Of a stretch of DNA of 64,000 bases, positions 36,220 through 46,110 are shown in pieces. The number at the start of each line of letters is the position of its first letter. Positions within the stretch are counted from its first letter, which is position 1. The translations under genes were made by a program, and so were the position numbers. Source of the stretch: Nemertoderma westbladi (taxonomy: Eukaryota; Xenacoelomorpha; Nemertodermatida; Nemertodermatidae); assembly GCA_032718475.1 (NCBI GenBank), contig JAUCBJ010002263.1:28565-92564 (forward strand), read 5' to 3'. Under the pieces are notes generated by a model. The model saw nothing but the letters and a program-made list of their open reading frames with translations. It was not told the origin of the DNA and did no database searches.

Positions 36220-37586
36220 CTACTACGATCACTGACGATCCTTTAGAGGAACTTCTTGAGATAGAAAGGAACCTCCCGAAGAAATCTCAGACGGAGATTC
36301 GACAACTTGAAGCAACAGATGCTATAGTTTGTATACAACCTTCAGAAACCTATCAACCCATAGATCCAGATGATTACGATTATAGTGTGGGAGGAAGCGC
36401 TCGACCGATTGGAGATCTTATATATGAACGAGTGTGGTACCCTGCCAATACGATGTGTGGTAAATGTGGCGTCGCTGGACATCATTCGACCAAGTGCAGT
36501 GGAAAGCACATTACTACGACTCAGCTAATCTGTGGATGGTGTGGAGATCAAGGGTCTCATACCTTTTATACTTGCTGGAGATTTATGGTTCAATGTACTT
36601 ATTGCAATATAAAAGGGCATCGAGCATCTGAATGCCAACTAAGAGACATACCTTATGAACACGAATCTGTAAAACTCGTGAGAAAATTATTCGATGAGTG
36701 GGAAGATTTAGCCGACGAACATGTATCGGCACAAAGAAGACGATTTCCGATGAGGGCGCATCTTGGATTTTGGGCGGTAAATCCCCAAACGATGATGTCG
36801 GAAGGATACATCTCCGCTATGCCCCAATATGACGAACTTATCGAGGTAGTCGATATTTTGCCCCACGACAGTGGATTCCGAGTAGTGCGCGAGTATCTAT
36901 TACAGATTCACCCAGACAACAAGAACACGTGGAATTTTCAGAAAGTCGTAAATAGTATCACGTATGGTGAATTTGATCGTTTCCGAACTGAAAAGCGGAA
37001 TAAAGGAGCTTGGTTAACCGTCGCATGGGCGTACCGAGCCGCGTTTTACCACAAACGTATACGAGCGAGCGTATTCGAGGAAGAGGAGATCCTAGAGGCG
37101 ACCGACATACCAGCCACTCCGGTTGCGCCGTCTGCACGTCACCCTCGGGAGGACGGACAGGGTAGGATCATAAGGGTCCAGAAAGTGAGCCAACAATTAA
37201 AGAAGTCTATTAATATAGAAGAACGCAAGGGAGTTGAGCCGACCATTCGAGTTACTCGGGATACGGTATCGCTTCCTAGAGAACCAACAGGAGGATCGGG
37301 ACATACACCAGCTGATCAAAAGGGGGCGCAAGCTGCTCTTGGGTCTGCATCGTCCGCTTCTCGCGCGTTCCCAGACGTTTTACCAACTGTAGTGACAACT
37401 GATCGGTCACGAGGAATCGGTCGAGGTTTTGGGATGCCAAATAGACGAATTTGCGAGGAAACGGTCGCACCGTCTCTCAACGTCCAAGCGAAACCAGTGA
37501 CTCGCCCCACGAGTCCCATATCGCGAGCAAAGTCACCTGTGCGCAGTTTTCGAGGACGCGGCAGGGCTCGATCTACTAAGCGATAA
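36150..37586 (+). CDS. BEL2 ORF3b: zinc-knuckle protein
   Basis: 478 residues, homologue of BEL1 1371-2873. It has three zinc knuckles: C-G-K-C-G-V-A-G-H-H-S-T-K-C, C-G-W-C-G-D-Q-G-S-H-T-F-Y-T-C and C-T-Y-C-N-I-K-G-H-R-A-S-E-C. The C-terminus is Arg/Pro/Ser-rich. The frame is fully open although pol of the same element carries stops. No signal peptide or membrane span is present, so it is not an envelope. Likely a nucleic-acid binding accessory protein; that role is inferred from the knuckles only. The true start may be downstream of the first ATG because the first 20 codons lie at a deletion junction. Confidence 0.75.
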   Translation: MEVTNESRQTRAPIGHLGDDFEVTTTITDDPLEELLEIERNLPKKSQTEIRQLEATDAIVCIQPSETYQPIDPDDYDYSVGGSARPIGDLIYERVWYPANTMCGKCGVAGHHSTKCSGKHITTTQLICGWCGDQGSHTFYTCWRFMVQCTYCNIKGHRASECQLRDIPYEHESVKLVRKLFDEWEDLADEHVSAQRRRFPMRAHLGFWAVNPQTMMSEGYISAMPQYDELIEVVDILPHDSGFRVVREYLLQIHPDNKNTWNFQKVVNSITYGEFDRFRTEKRNKGAWLTVAWAYRAAFYHKRIRASVFEEEEILEATDIPATPVAPSARHPREDGQGRIIRVQKVSQQLKKSINIEERKGVEPTIRVTRDTVSLPREPTGGSGHTPADQKGAQAALGSASSASRAFPDVLPTVVTTDRSRGIGRGFGMPNRRICEETVAPSLNVQAKPVTRPTSPISRAKSPVRSFRGRGRARSTKR

Positions 37587-38391
37587 AAGGGAGGGCAAGG
37601 GTGGACGGAAGACTCGTGAGCCTTTCTTGTGAATTTGTGATTTATTTGAATTATATGTTTTTATATTTTGTAAGTTTTGTATTCTGGAAGAACTTATATT
37701 TAGTAAGACTCATATTTAGTAAGATTTATATTCAGTAAGAATTTATATTTTGCAAGATTTATATTTTATATTTGTGATTATTCCGAACTTATGCAATTTT
37801 TATTGTTCCGAATATTATGCAATTTATATCTTATAAGCAGTGTTTGTATTTACAGTGAAATAGAAAGTAAGAGTAGATGGAAGACTCGTGGGCCTTTCTT
37901 AAAGTTTCATTTGTAAAGTGTTATATTTCGTATTTAGAAAGTTTTATAGTTAGAAAGTTTTGTACTTAGAAAGACTCATATTTGTAATTATTCCGAACTT
38001 ATGCAATCTACATTTAGGCACGAAAGTATTTGTAATTATTTGAATTTATGCAATATTTGAGATGCAATAGTAGATGGAAGACTCGCGAGCCTTTCTTATG
38101 ATTTTCATTTATTTGTATTTGTAATTGTTTGAATTTATGCAATATTGAGATGCAATAGATTTATATTGGTGAATTTAATTTAGATTTATATTGTACTTAC
38201 TTAGTAAAGCCTTAAATATGTAAAGTTTGAATTTGTAATTATTTTGTATCGAATCATTATGTAGAAAGGAAGTATTGTTTGAAATTTAATTTGTAAATAT
38301 GTAAGTACGCCCTAAGTATTCTATAATTTGATTGATTATTGGTGAAAACCGTATATTTTATGCACGATAATATCCTGTTTTCATGGAGCGG
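37587..38391 (+). other. BEL2 3' untranslated region
   Basis: AT-rich, with irregular repeats of the type GTAAGATTTATATT and GAATTTATGCAATATT, and three copies of the 20 bp motif. The end, CTGTTTTCATGGAGCGG at 38375-38391, is identical to the corresponding BEL1 tract and directly precedes the LTR, as expected for a polypurine-type primer region. Confidence 0.65.
37607..38095 (+). repeat. 20 bp palindromic motif, three copies in BEL2 3' UTR
   Basis: Copies at 37607-37626, 37879-37898 and 38076-38095, all beginning GGAAGACTCG and ending GCCTTTC. All are in element sense. Confidence 0.8.
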
Positions 38392-40279
38392 TATAGAATT
38401 ATATTCCCTAAATGCCGTGGATTTTCAAAATTTTATTTTATTCGAATTAACTTTGTAAAGATTACATTAAGTCCTCATTTGTATTTGCTATATCTATTGT
38501 ACGATGTTTAGTCAAGTGGTTCAGTAGCTCAGTCGGTAGAGCGTTCGAAATTATATATGTAGTAGGTATTGAGTTCGAATCCTTGTAGGTGCGAATTATT
38601 TTTTGTACAGAATTTCAACTCATTTAAATTGACCGCTACAAATTAAATTGCATTTGTCTGTACCTAGATTAACCAATGGGACTGTAGTTATTAGATTGTA
38701 ACCAATGTCGTGCAAGTTATATATTAGCTGGACCAATAGCTATCTTTAAAAACCTGTTAGAACCTATAGAACAATCGAGAATTTTCTCGATTGATTGCAG
38801 CACAAATTTGCTATATAAAGGTGCGATTTCGTTCATTAGTTCACTACTTCTTTCTTACACAATATTATTTCAGATTACATTGTTTATTGTATAATAGTTA
38901 TTGTTTGATTTTGTAATAAAAGTTAGAAATACTTGTCACATCTGCCCTTTTCTATCTGTTTTATCATGCTTCACCACGGTGAACCCAACTAAGGGACAGG
39001 ATGGCTGGCTAGACTTCGGGCCGCAGCAATGAACGGGAACATCAAGGGAATGTAGACAGGAGACAACCCGCAATATCAATCTTAGTTATTCGCCCATCGC
39101 CTGAAAGGTTAGACAGCGTTCAATGCCTTGCTACCTAAGTGTAAGACCAAAGATCAAAGGTAGAGGTAGTGACACGCTGTACGCCTAAAATTACATCTAG
39201 GGACTGTACTGTCTTAATTCAGGAAAAAACCGCAGTAGACCTTCATATTCCTACGGGAGGAGAGAGGAGAGCAGGCAGAGATACTAGTACGCAGATAGGA
39301 CGTAGGCACACCGGTACAAGGCATACACATTGGTAGGGTGCAGCAAACTGTACGCCTAACTCTTGCTAAGTACAGGTGCGTTTGCGACTATTTGTAGTAC
39401 AACGGTGTCCATTGCATTAGAACTTGTAGGCCAGGAGGGTTACTGTGTTTCACCTGAATTAGGATTGTACCGTTCAGGCGGTAGGGCAGTTTACGACTAG
39501 GCGCAAATAAATTGAGGCTATTAGGGATATACTAACATCTACTGTGTCCCCGCCGACATCCTGATAGGAAGTTACCAAGCCCACCTAGGTAACCAAAATT
39601 CTAGATAGGACGCCAGGCTAGCTATTAGTAACAGTACGCCTACTGTAGTAAACTAACACATTTCTTCTTAGTATTAGGGACCTGGTAAATTAAAATTGCC
39701 GAATTCTGGGCGTAGTATTAACCTTATGCCTGAATTTGAGTCCTGGAAATACGCAAGAGGGGAAGGAGCCTTATTATTCGTGAGTATTGGACCTACAAGT
39801 TACAAAATTAGAATATTCGTAAAATGCACACCGTACCCAGTAATTATATATATGGAGCAAAACTGATCTTGACGGTTCAGAATTAACACACGCGAGTTAG
39901 AAATTATTTACACCTCAAAATATATAAAATTAACTTTTGTCCGTACTGCACTTTGCCCGCTAGTTAGACATCTCCAAATCTCTGCACCTAGCTAGCGTCT
40001 CTTTCGCCCAACCATATAAATCACACCGCGGCAAAGTATACGAGCCCCTTAGTCCGTCAGTGAGTCAGCCTGATTTTAGGATTCGCTGCGCGGGATTTTG
40101 TTTTATCGAAGTTTGTCTGCTCGTAGACTGTTTTCTGCCTCACCGGTTATAAGGGACCAATACTGCAATATATTCGCTTACTTGGAGTTTACTGTTTTGG
40201 TGAGAAGGTCGGATTTATGATTTGATTCACAAACTTTACAGTAAGATATTGCAGGTATTGTTACTGTCTCTTCGCATTA
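38392..40279 (+). repeat. BEL2 3' LTR
   Basis: Matches 23625-25516 nearly throughout; visible differences include a 4 bp deletion (TATATATGGAGC versus TATATATGAAGGAGC) and about ten substitutions. It is followed directly by the duplicated target TTTAT and satellite. Confidence 0.9.
38515..38593 (+). other. tRNA-like segment in BEL2 3' LTR
   Basis: Same as 23749-23828, with A box at 38525-38536 and B box at 38571-38582. Confidence 0.65.
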
Positions 40280-43200
40280 TTTATCTCGCGAGATTAATTA
40301 TTTTCTCGCGAGTTTAATAATTTATCTCGCGAGTTTAATCATTTATCTCGCGAGATTAATTATTTTCTCGCGAGTTTAATCATTTATCTCGCGAGTTTAA
40401 TCATTTATCTCGCGAGATTAATAATTTTCTCGCGAGTTTAAACATTTATCTCGCGAGATTATTTATTTTCTCGCGAGTTTAATCATTTATCTCGCGAGTT
40501 TAATTAATTTCTCGCGAGAGTAATTATTTTCTCGCGAGTTTAATCATTTATCTCGCGAGATTAATTATTTTCGCGCGAGTTTGATCATTTATCTCGCGAG
40601 ATTAATTATTTTCTCGCGAGTTTAATAATTTATCTCGCGAGTTTAATAATTTATCTCGCGAGATTAATTATTTTCTCGCGAGTTTAATCATTTATCTCGC
40701 GAGTTTAATCATTTATCTCACGAAATTAATCATTTATCTCGCGAGATTAATTATTTTCTCGCGAGTTTAATTATATTCTCGAGAGTTTAATTATTTTCTC
40801 GCGAGTTTAATCATTTATCTCGCGAGATTAATTATTTTCCCGCGAGTTTAATCATTTATCTCACGAGATTAATTATTTTCTCGCGAGTTTAATCATTTAT
40901 CTCGCGAGATTAATAATTTTCTCGCGAGTTTAAACATTTATCTCGCGAGATTATTTATTTTCTCGCGAGTTTAATCATTTATCTCGCGAGTTTAATTAAT
41001 TTCTCGCGAGATTAATTATTTTCTCGCGAGTTTAATCATTTATCTCGCGAGATTAATTCTTTTCTCGCGAGTTTAATCATTTATCTCGCGAGTTTAATCA
41101 TTTATCTCGCGAGATTAATTATTTTCTCGTGAGTTTAATCATTTATCTCGCGAGTTTAATCATTTATCTCACGAGATTAATCATTTATCTCGCGAGTTTA
41201 ATCATTTATCTCGCGAGATTAATAATTTTCTCGCGAGTTTAAACATTTATCTCGCGAGATTATTTATTTTCTCGCGAGTTTAATCACTTATCTCGCGAGT
41301 TTAATTAATTTCACGCGAGATTAATTATTTTCTCGCGAGTTTATTCATTTATCTCGTGAAATTAATTATTTTCTCGCGAGTTTAATCATTTATCTCGCGT
41401 GATTAATTATTTTCTCGCGAGTTTAATCATTTATCTCGCGAGTTTAATCATTTATCTCACGAGATTAATCATTTATCTCGCGAGATTAATCATTTATCTC
41501 GCGAGATTAATCATTTATCTCGCGAGATTAATTATTTTCTCGCGAGTTTAATTATATTCTCGAGAGTTTAATTATTTTCTCGCGAGTTTAATCATTTACT
41601 ACTACTACTACTCTAGGTCGAGCGAACTCGGACAGTGGAAATGAGATCCTTCCAGGCTTCCCGATTCTCCATAGTTGTAGCAATTTCGTTTCTCCCCAGT
41701 TCAGTATCCCTTTCAAGTTGATCTATATATGTTATGGCAGGTCGTCCACGACTACGCTTTCCATGGGTTGGTTGCCAGAGAAGTAGATCTGGTATGACCT
41801 CGTCTTTACTTCGCCAGCAGTGCCCACTGAATCTTAATCTGCGTTCACGGAGGGTGGTTGATACAGGTGGTATTGTACCATAAAGCTCGGCGTTTGTCAT
41901 GTGTTGTCTCCAGCTGATGTTTAGGGCTGCCCTTAGTAGTCTTGTGTAGCAACCATCAATTCGTTGTTCAAGTGATTTAGTCAGTGTCCAGGTCTCACCC
42001 CCGTATAAAAATACACTTTCCACTGTGGCTCGAAAGAACTTAGTCTTCAGGTGCCTGGAGAGATCTGATTTCCAGATGGTTTAATCATGTATCTCGCGAG
42101 ATTAATTATTTTCCCGCGAGTTTAATCATTTATCTCACGAGATTAATTATTTTCTCGCGAGTTTAATTATTTTCTCGCGAGTTTAATCATTTATCTCGCG
42201 AGATTAATAATTTTCTCGCGAGTTTAATCATTTATCTCACGAGATTAATTATTTTCTCGCGAGTTTAATCATTTATCTCGCGAGATTAATTATTTTCTCG
42301 CGAGTTTAATCATTTATCTCGCGAGTTTAATCATTTATCTCACGAGATTAATCATTTATCTCGCGAGATTAATTATTTTCTCGCGAGTTTAATAATTTAT
42401 CGCGCGAGTTTAATCATTTATCTCACGAGATTAATCATTTATCTCGCGAGATTAATTATTTTCTCGCGAGTTTAATTATATTCTCGAGAGTTTAATTATA
42501 TTCTCGAGAGTTTAATTATTTTCTCGCGAGTTTAATCATTTATCTCGCGAGATTAATTATTTTCCCGCGAGTTTAAGCATTTATCTCACGAGATTAATTA
42601 TTTTCTCGCGAGTTTAATTATTTTCTCGCGAGTTTAATCATTTATCTCGCGAGATTAATAATTTCCTCGCGAGTTTAAACATTTATCTCGCGAGATTATT
42701 TATTTTCTCGCGAGTTTAATCATTTATCTCGCGAGTTTAATTAATTTCTCGCGAGATTAATTATTTTCTCGCGAGTTTAATGATTTATCTCGCGAGATTA
42801 ATTCTTTTCTCGCGAGTTTAATCATTTATCTCGCGAGTTTAATCATTTATCGCGCGAGATTAATTATTTTCTCGCGAGTTTAATCATTTATCTCGCGAGT
42901 TTAATCATTTATCTCACGAGATTAATCATTTATCTCGCGAGCTTAATCATTTATCTCGCGAGATTAATAATTTTCTCGCGAGTTTAAACATTTATCTCGC
43001 GAGATTATTTATTTTCTCGCGAGTTTAATCATTTATCTCGCGAGTTTAATTAATTTCTCGCGAGATTAATTATTTTCTCGCGAGTTTAATCATTTATCTC
43101 GTGAGATTAATTATTTTCTCGCGAGTTTAATCATTTATCTCGCGTGATTAATTATTTTCTCGCGAGTTTAATCATTTATCTCGCGAGTTTAATCATTTAT

Positions 43201-46110
43201 CTCACGAGATTAATCATTTATCTCGCGAGATTAATTATTTTCTCGCGAGTTTAATCATTTATCTCGCGAGTTTAATCATTTATCTCACGAGATTAATCAT
43301 TTATCTCGCGAGATTAATCATTTATCTCGCGAGATTAATTATTTTCTCGCGAGTTTAATTATATTCTCGAGAGTTTAATTATTTTCTCGCGAGTTTAATC
43401 ATTTATCTCGCGAGATTAATTATTTTCCCGCGAGTTTAATCATTTATCTCACGAGATTAATTATTTTCTCGCGAGTTTAATTATTTTCTCGCGAGTTGAA
43501 TCATTTATCTCGCGAGATTAATACTTTTCTCGCGAGTTTAAACATTTATCTCGCGAGATTATTTATTTTCTCGCGAGTTTAATCATTTATCTCGCGAGTT
43601 TAATTAATTTCTCGCGAGATTAATTATTTTCTCGCGAGTTTAATCATTTATCTCGCGAGTTTAATCATTTATCTCACGAGATTAATTATTTTCTCGCGAG
43701 TTTAATTATTTTCTCGCGAGTTGAATCATTTATCTCGCGAGATTAATACTTTTCTCGCGAGTTTAAACATTTATCTCGCGAGATTATTTATTTTCTCGCG
43801 AGTTTAATCATTTATCTCGCGAGTTTAATTAATTTCTCGCAAGATTAATTATTTTCTCGCGAGTTTAATCATTTATCTCGCGAGTTTAATCATTTATCGC
43901 GCGAGATTAATTATTTTCTCGCGAGTTTAATCATTTATCTCGCGAGTTTAATCATTTATCTCACGAGATTAATCATTTATCTCGCGAGCTTAATCATTTA
44001 TCTCGCGAGATTAATAATTTTCTCGCGAGTTTAAACATTTATCTCGCGAGATTATTTATTTTCTCGCGAGTTTAATCATTTATCTCGCGAGTTTAATTAA
44101 TTTCTCGCGAGATTAATTATTTTCTCGCGAGTTTAATCATTTATCTCGTGAGATTAATTATTTTCTCGCGAGTTTAATCATTTATCTCGCGTGATTAATT
44201 ATTTTCTCGCGAGTTTAATCATTTATCTCGCGAGTTTAATCATTTATCTCACGAGATTAATCATTTATCTCGCGAGATTAATTATTTTCTCGCGAGTTTA
44301 ATCAATTATCTCGCGAGTTTAATCATTTATCTCACGAGATTAATCATTTATCTCGCGAGATTAATCATTTATCTCGCGAGTTTAATTAATTTCTCGCGTG
44401 ATTAATTATTTTCTCGCGAGTTTAATGATTTATCTCGCGAGTTTAATCATTTATCTCGCGAGATTAATTATTTTCTCGCGAGTTTAATCATTTATCTCGC
44501 GAGTTTAATCATTTATCTCGCGAGATTAATTATTTTCTCGCGAGTTTAATCATTTATCTCGCGAGATTAATTATTTTCTCGCGAGTTTAATCATTTATCT
44601 CGCGAGTTTAATCATTTATCTCACGAGATTAATCATTTATCTCGCGAGATTAATTATTTTCTCGCGAGTTTAATCATTTATCTCACGAGTTTAATCATTT
44701 ATCTCGCGAGATTAATTATATTCTCGAGAGTTTAATTATTTGCTCGCGAGTTTAATGATTTATCTCGCGAGATTAATTATTTTCTCGAGAGTTTAATCAT
44801 TTATCTCACGAGATTAATTATTTTCTCGCGAGTTTAATCATTTATCTCGCGAGTTTAATCATTTATCTCACGAGATTAATCATTTATCTCGCGAGATTAA
44901 TTATTTTCTCGCGAGTTTAATCATTTATCTCACGAGTTTAATCATTTATCTCGCGAGATTAATTATATTCTCGAGAGTTTAATTATTTGCTCGCGAGTTT
45001 AATGATTTATCTCGCGAGATTAATTATTTTCTCGAGAGTTTAATCATTTATCTCACGAGATTAATTATTTTCTCGCGAGTTTAATTATTTTCTCGCGAGT
45101 TTAATCATTTATCTCGCGAGATTAATAATTTTCTCGCGAGTTTAAACATTTATCTCGCGAGATTAAATATTTTCTCGCGAGTTTAATCATTTATCTCGCG
45201 AGTTTAATTAATTTCTCGCGAGATTAATTATTTTCTCGCGAGTTTAATCATTTCTCTCGCGAGATTAATTATTTTCGCGCGAGTTTAATCATTAATCTCG
45301 CGAGATTAATTATTTTCTCGCGAGTTTAATCATTTATCTCGCGAGTTTAATCATTTATCTCACGAGATTAATCATTTATCTCGCGAGTTTAATCATTTAT
45401 CTCATGAGATTAATCATTTATCTCGCGAGATTAATTATTTTCTCGCGAGTTTAATTATATTCTCGAGAGTTTAATTATTTTCCTGCGAGTTTAATCATTT
45501 ATCTCACGAGATTGATTATTTTCTCGCGAGTTTAATTATTTTCTCGCGAGTTTAATCATTTATCTCGCGAGATTAATAATTTTCTCGCGAGTTTAAAAAT
45601 TTATCTCGCGAGATTATTTATTTTCTCGCGAGTTTATTCATTTATCTCGCGAGTTTAATTAATTTCTCGCGAGATTAATTATTTTCTCGCGAGTTTAATC
45701 ATTTATCTCGCGAGATTAATTCTTTTCTCGCGAGTTTAATCATTTATCTTGCGAGTTTAATCATTTATCTTGCGAGTTTAATCATTTATCTCGCGAGATT
45801 AATTATTTTCTCGCAAGTTTAAATCATTTATCTCGCGAGTTTAATCATTTATCTCGCAAGTTTAAATCATTTATCTCGCGAGTTTAATCATTTATCTCGC
45901 GAGATTGATTATTTTCTCGCAAGTTTAATCATTTATCTCGTGAGATTAATTATTTTCTCGCGAGTTTAAATATTTTCTCGCGAGTTTAATCATTTACCTC
46001 GCGAGATTAATTATTTGTTCGCGAGTTTAATCATTTATCTCGCGACATTTATAATTGTCTCGCGAGTTTGATAATTTTCTCACGAGTGTAATCATTTATC
46101 TCGCGACTAA
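40280..46110. repeat. AT-rich satellite array, about 21 bp monomers with CTCGCGAG palindrome
   Basis: About 5.3 kb of tandem monomers, interrupted by a LINE fragment at 41599-42078. Two main monomer types are seen, CTCGCGAGTTTAATCATTTAT and CTCGCGAGATTAATTATTTT, often alternating. Each monomer has the self-complementary core CTCGCGAG. Blocks with TTTAAACATTT followed by GATTATTTATTTT and TTTAATTAATTT recur many times (for example near 40435, 40925, 41230, 42665, 42975, 43535, 44025, 45130), showing a higher-order repeat. No gene; open frames on it are chance. Confidence 0.95.
41599..42078 (-). mobile_element. 5'-truncated LINE 3' end inserted in satellite
   Basis: 480 bp non-satellite island inside the array. 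The minus-strand frame 42023-41613 (136 residues) is a typical C-terminal tail of an endonuclease-type LINE RT: Y-G-G-E-T-W-T-L-T, L-N-I-S-W, R-R-L-R-F-S-G-H-C, H-G-K-R-S-R-G-R-P. On the minus strand it ends in a trinucleotide tail (AGT repeats, 41599-41613), as in several LINE clades. The frame is open but only the terminal fraction of the gene is present. Confidence 0.85.

Larger units (their letters stand above)
23625..40279 (+). mobile_element. BEL/Pao LTR retrotransposon BEL2 (complete, plus strand)
   Basis: 16.65 kb bounded by LTRs of about 1.89 kb that differ at roughly a dozen positions by eye, and flanked by a 5 bp duplication (TTTAT) in satellite DNA. It has the same gene order as BEL1: coiled-coil ORF1, DUF1759-gag-pro-pol ORF2, ORF3. 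All blocks from ORF1 to the integrase end lie in one reading frame, interrupted by stops at 28868, 33581, 34385 and 35030. A large part of ORF3 is missing compared with BEL1. The near-identical LTRs suggest a young insertion; the stops suggest it moved in trans or decayed quickly. Confidence 0.92.

Noticed and set aside
443-38593. Functional host tRNA genes
   Set aside because: They lie inside LTRs, exist in pairs as LTR copies and lack a verified cloverleaf or terminator; called tRNA-like only.
40280-46110. CRISPR-like array because of short direct repeats with palindromes
   Set aside because: Units of about 21 bp are contiguous with no unique spacers, no cas genes are present and the window is clearly eukaryotic. 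It is a satellite.
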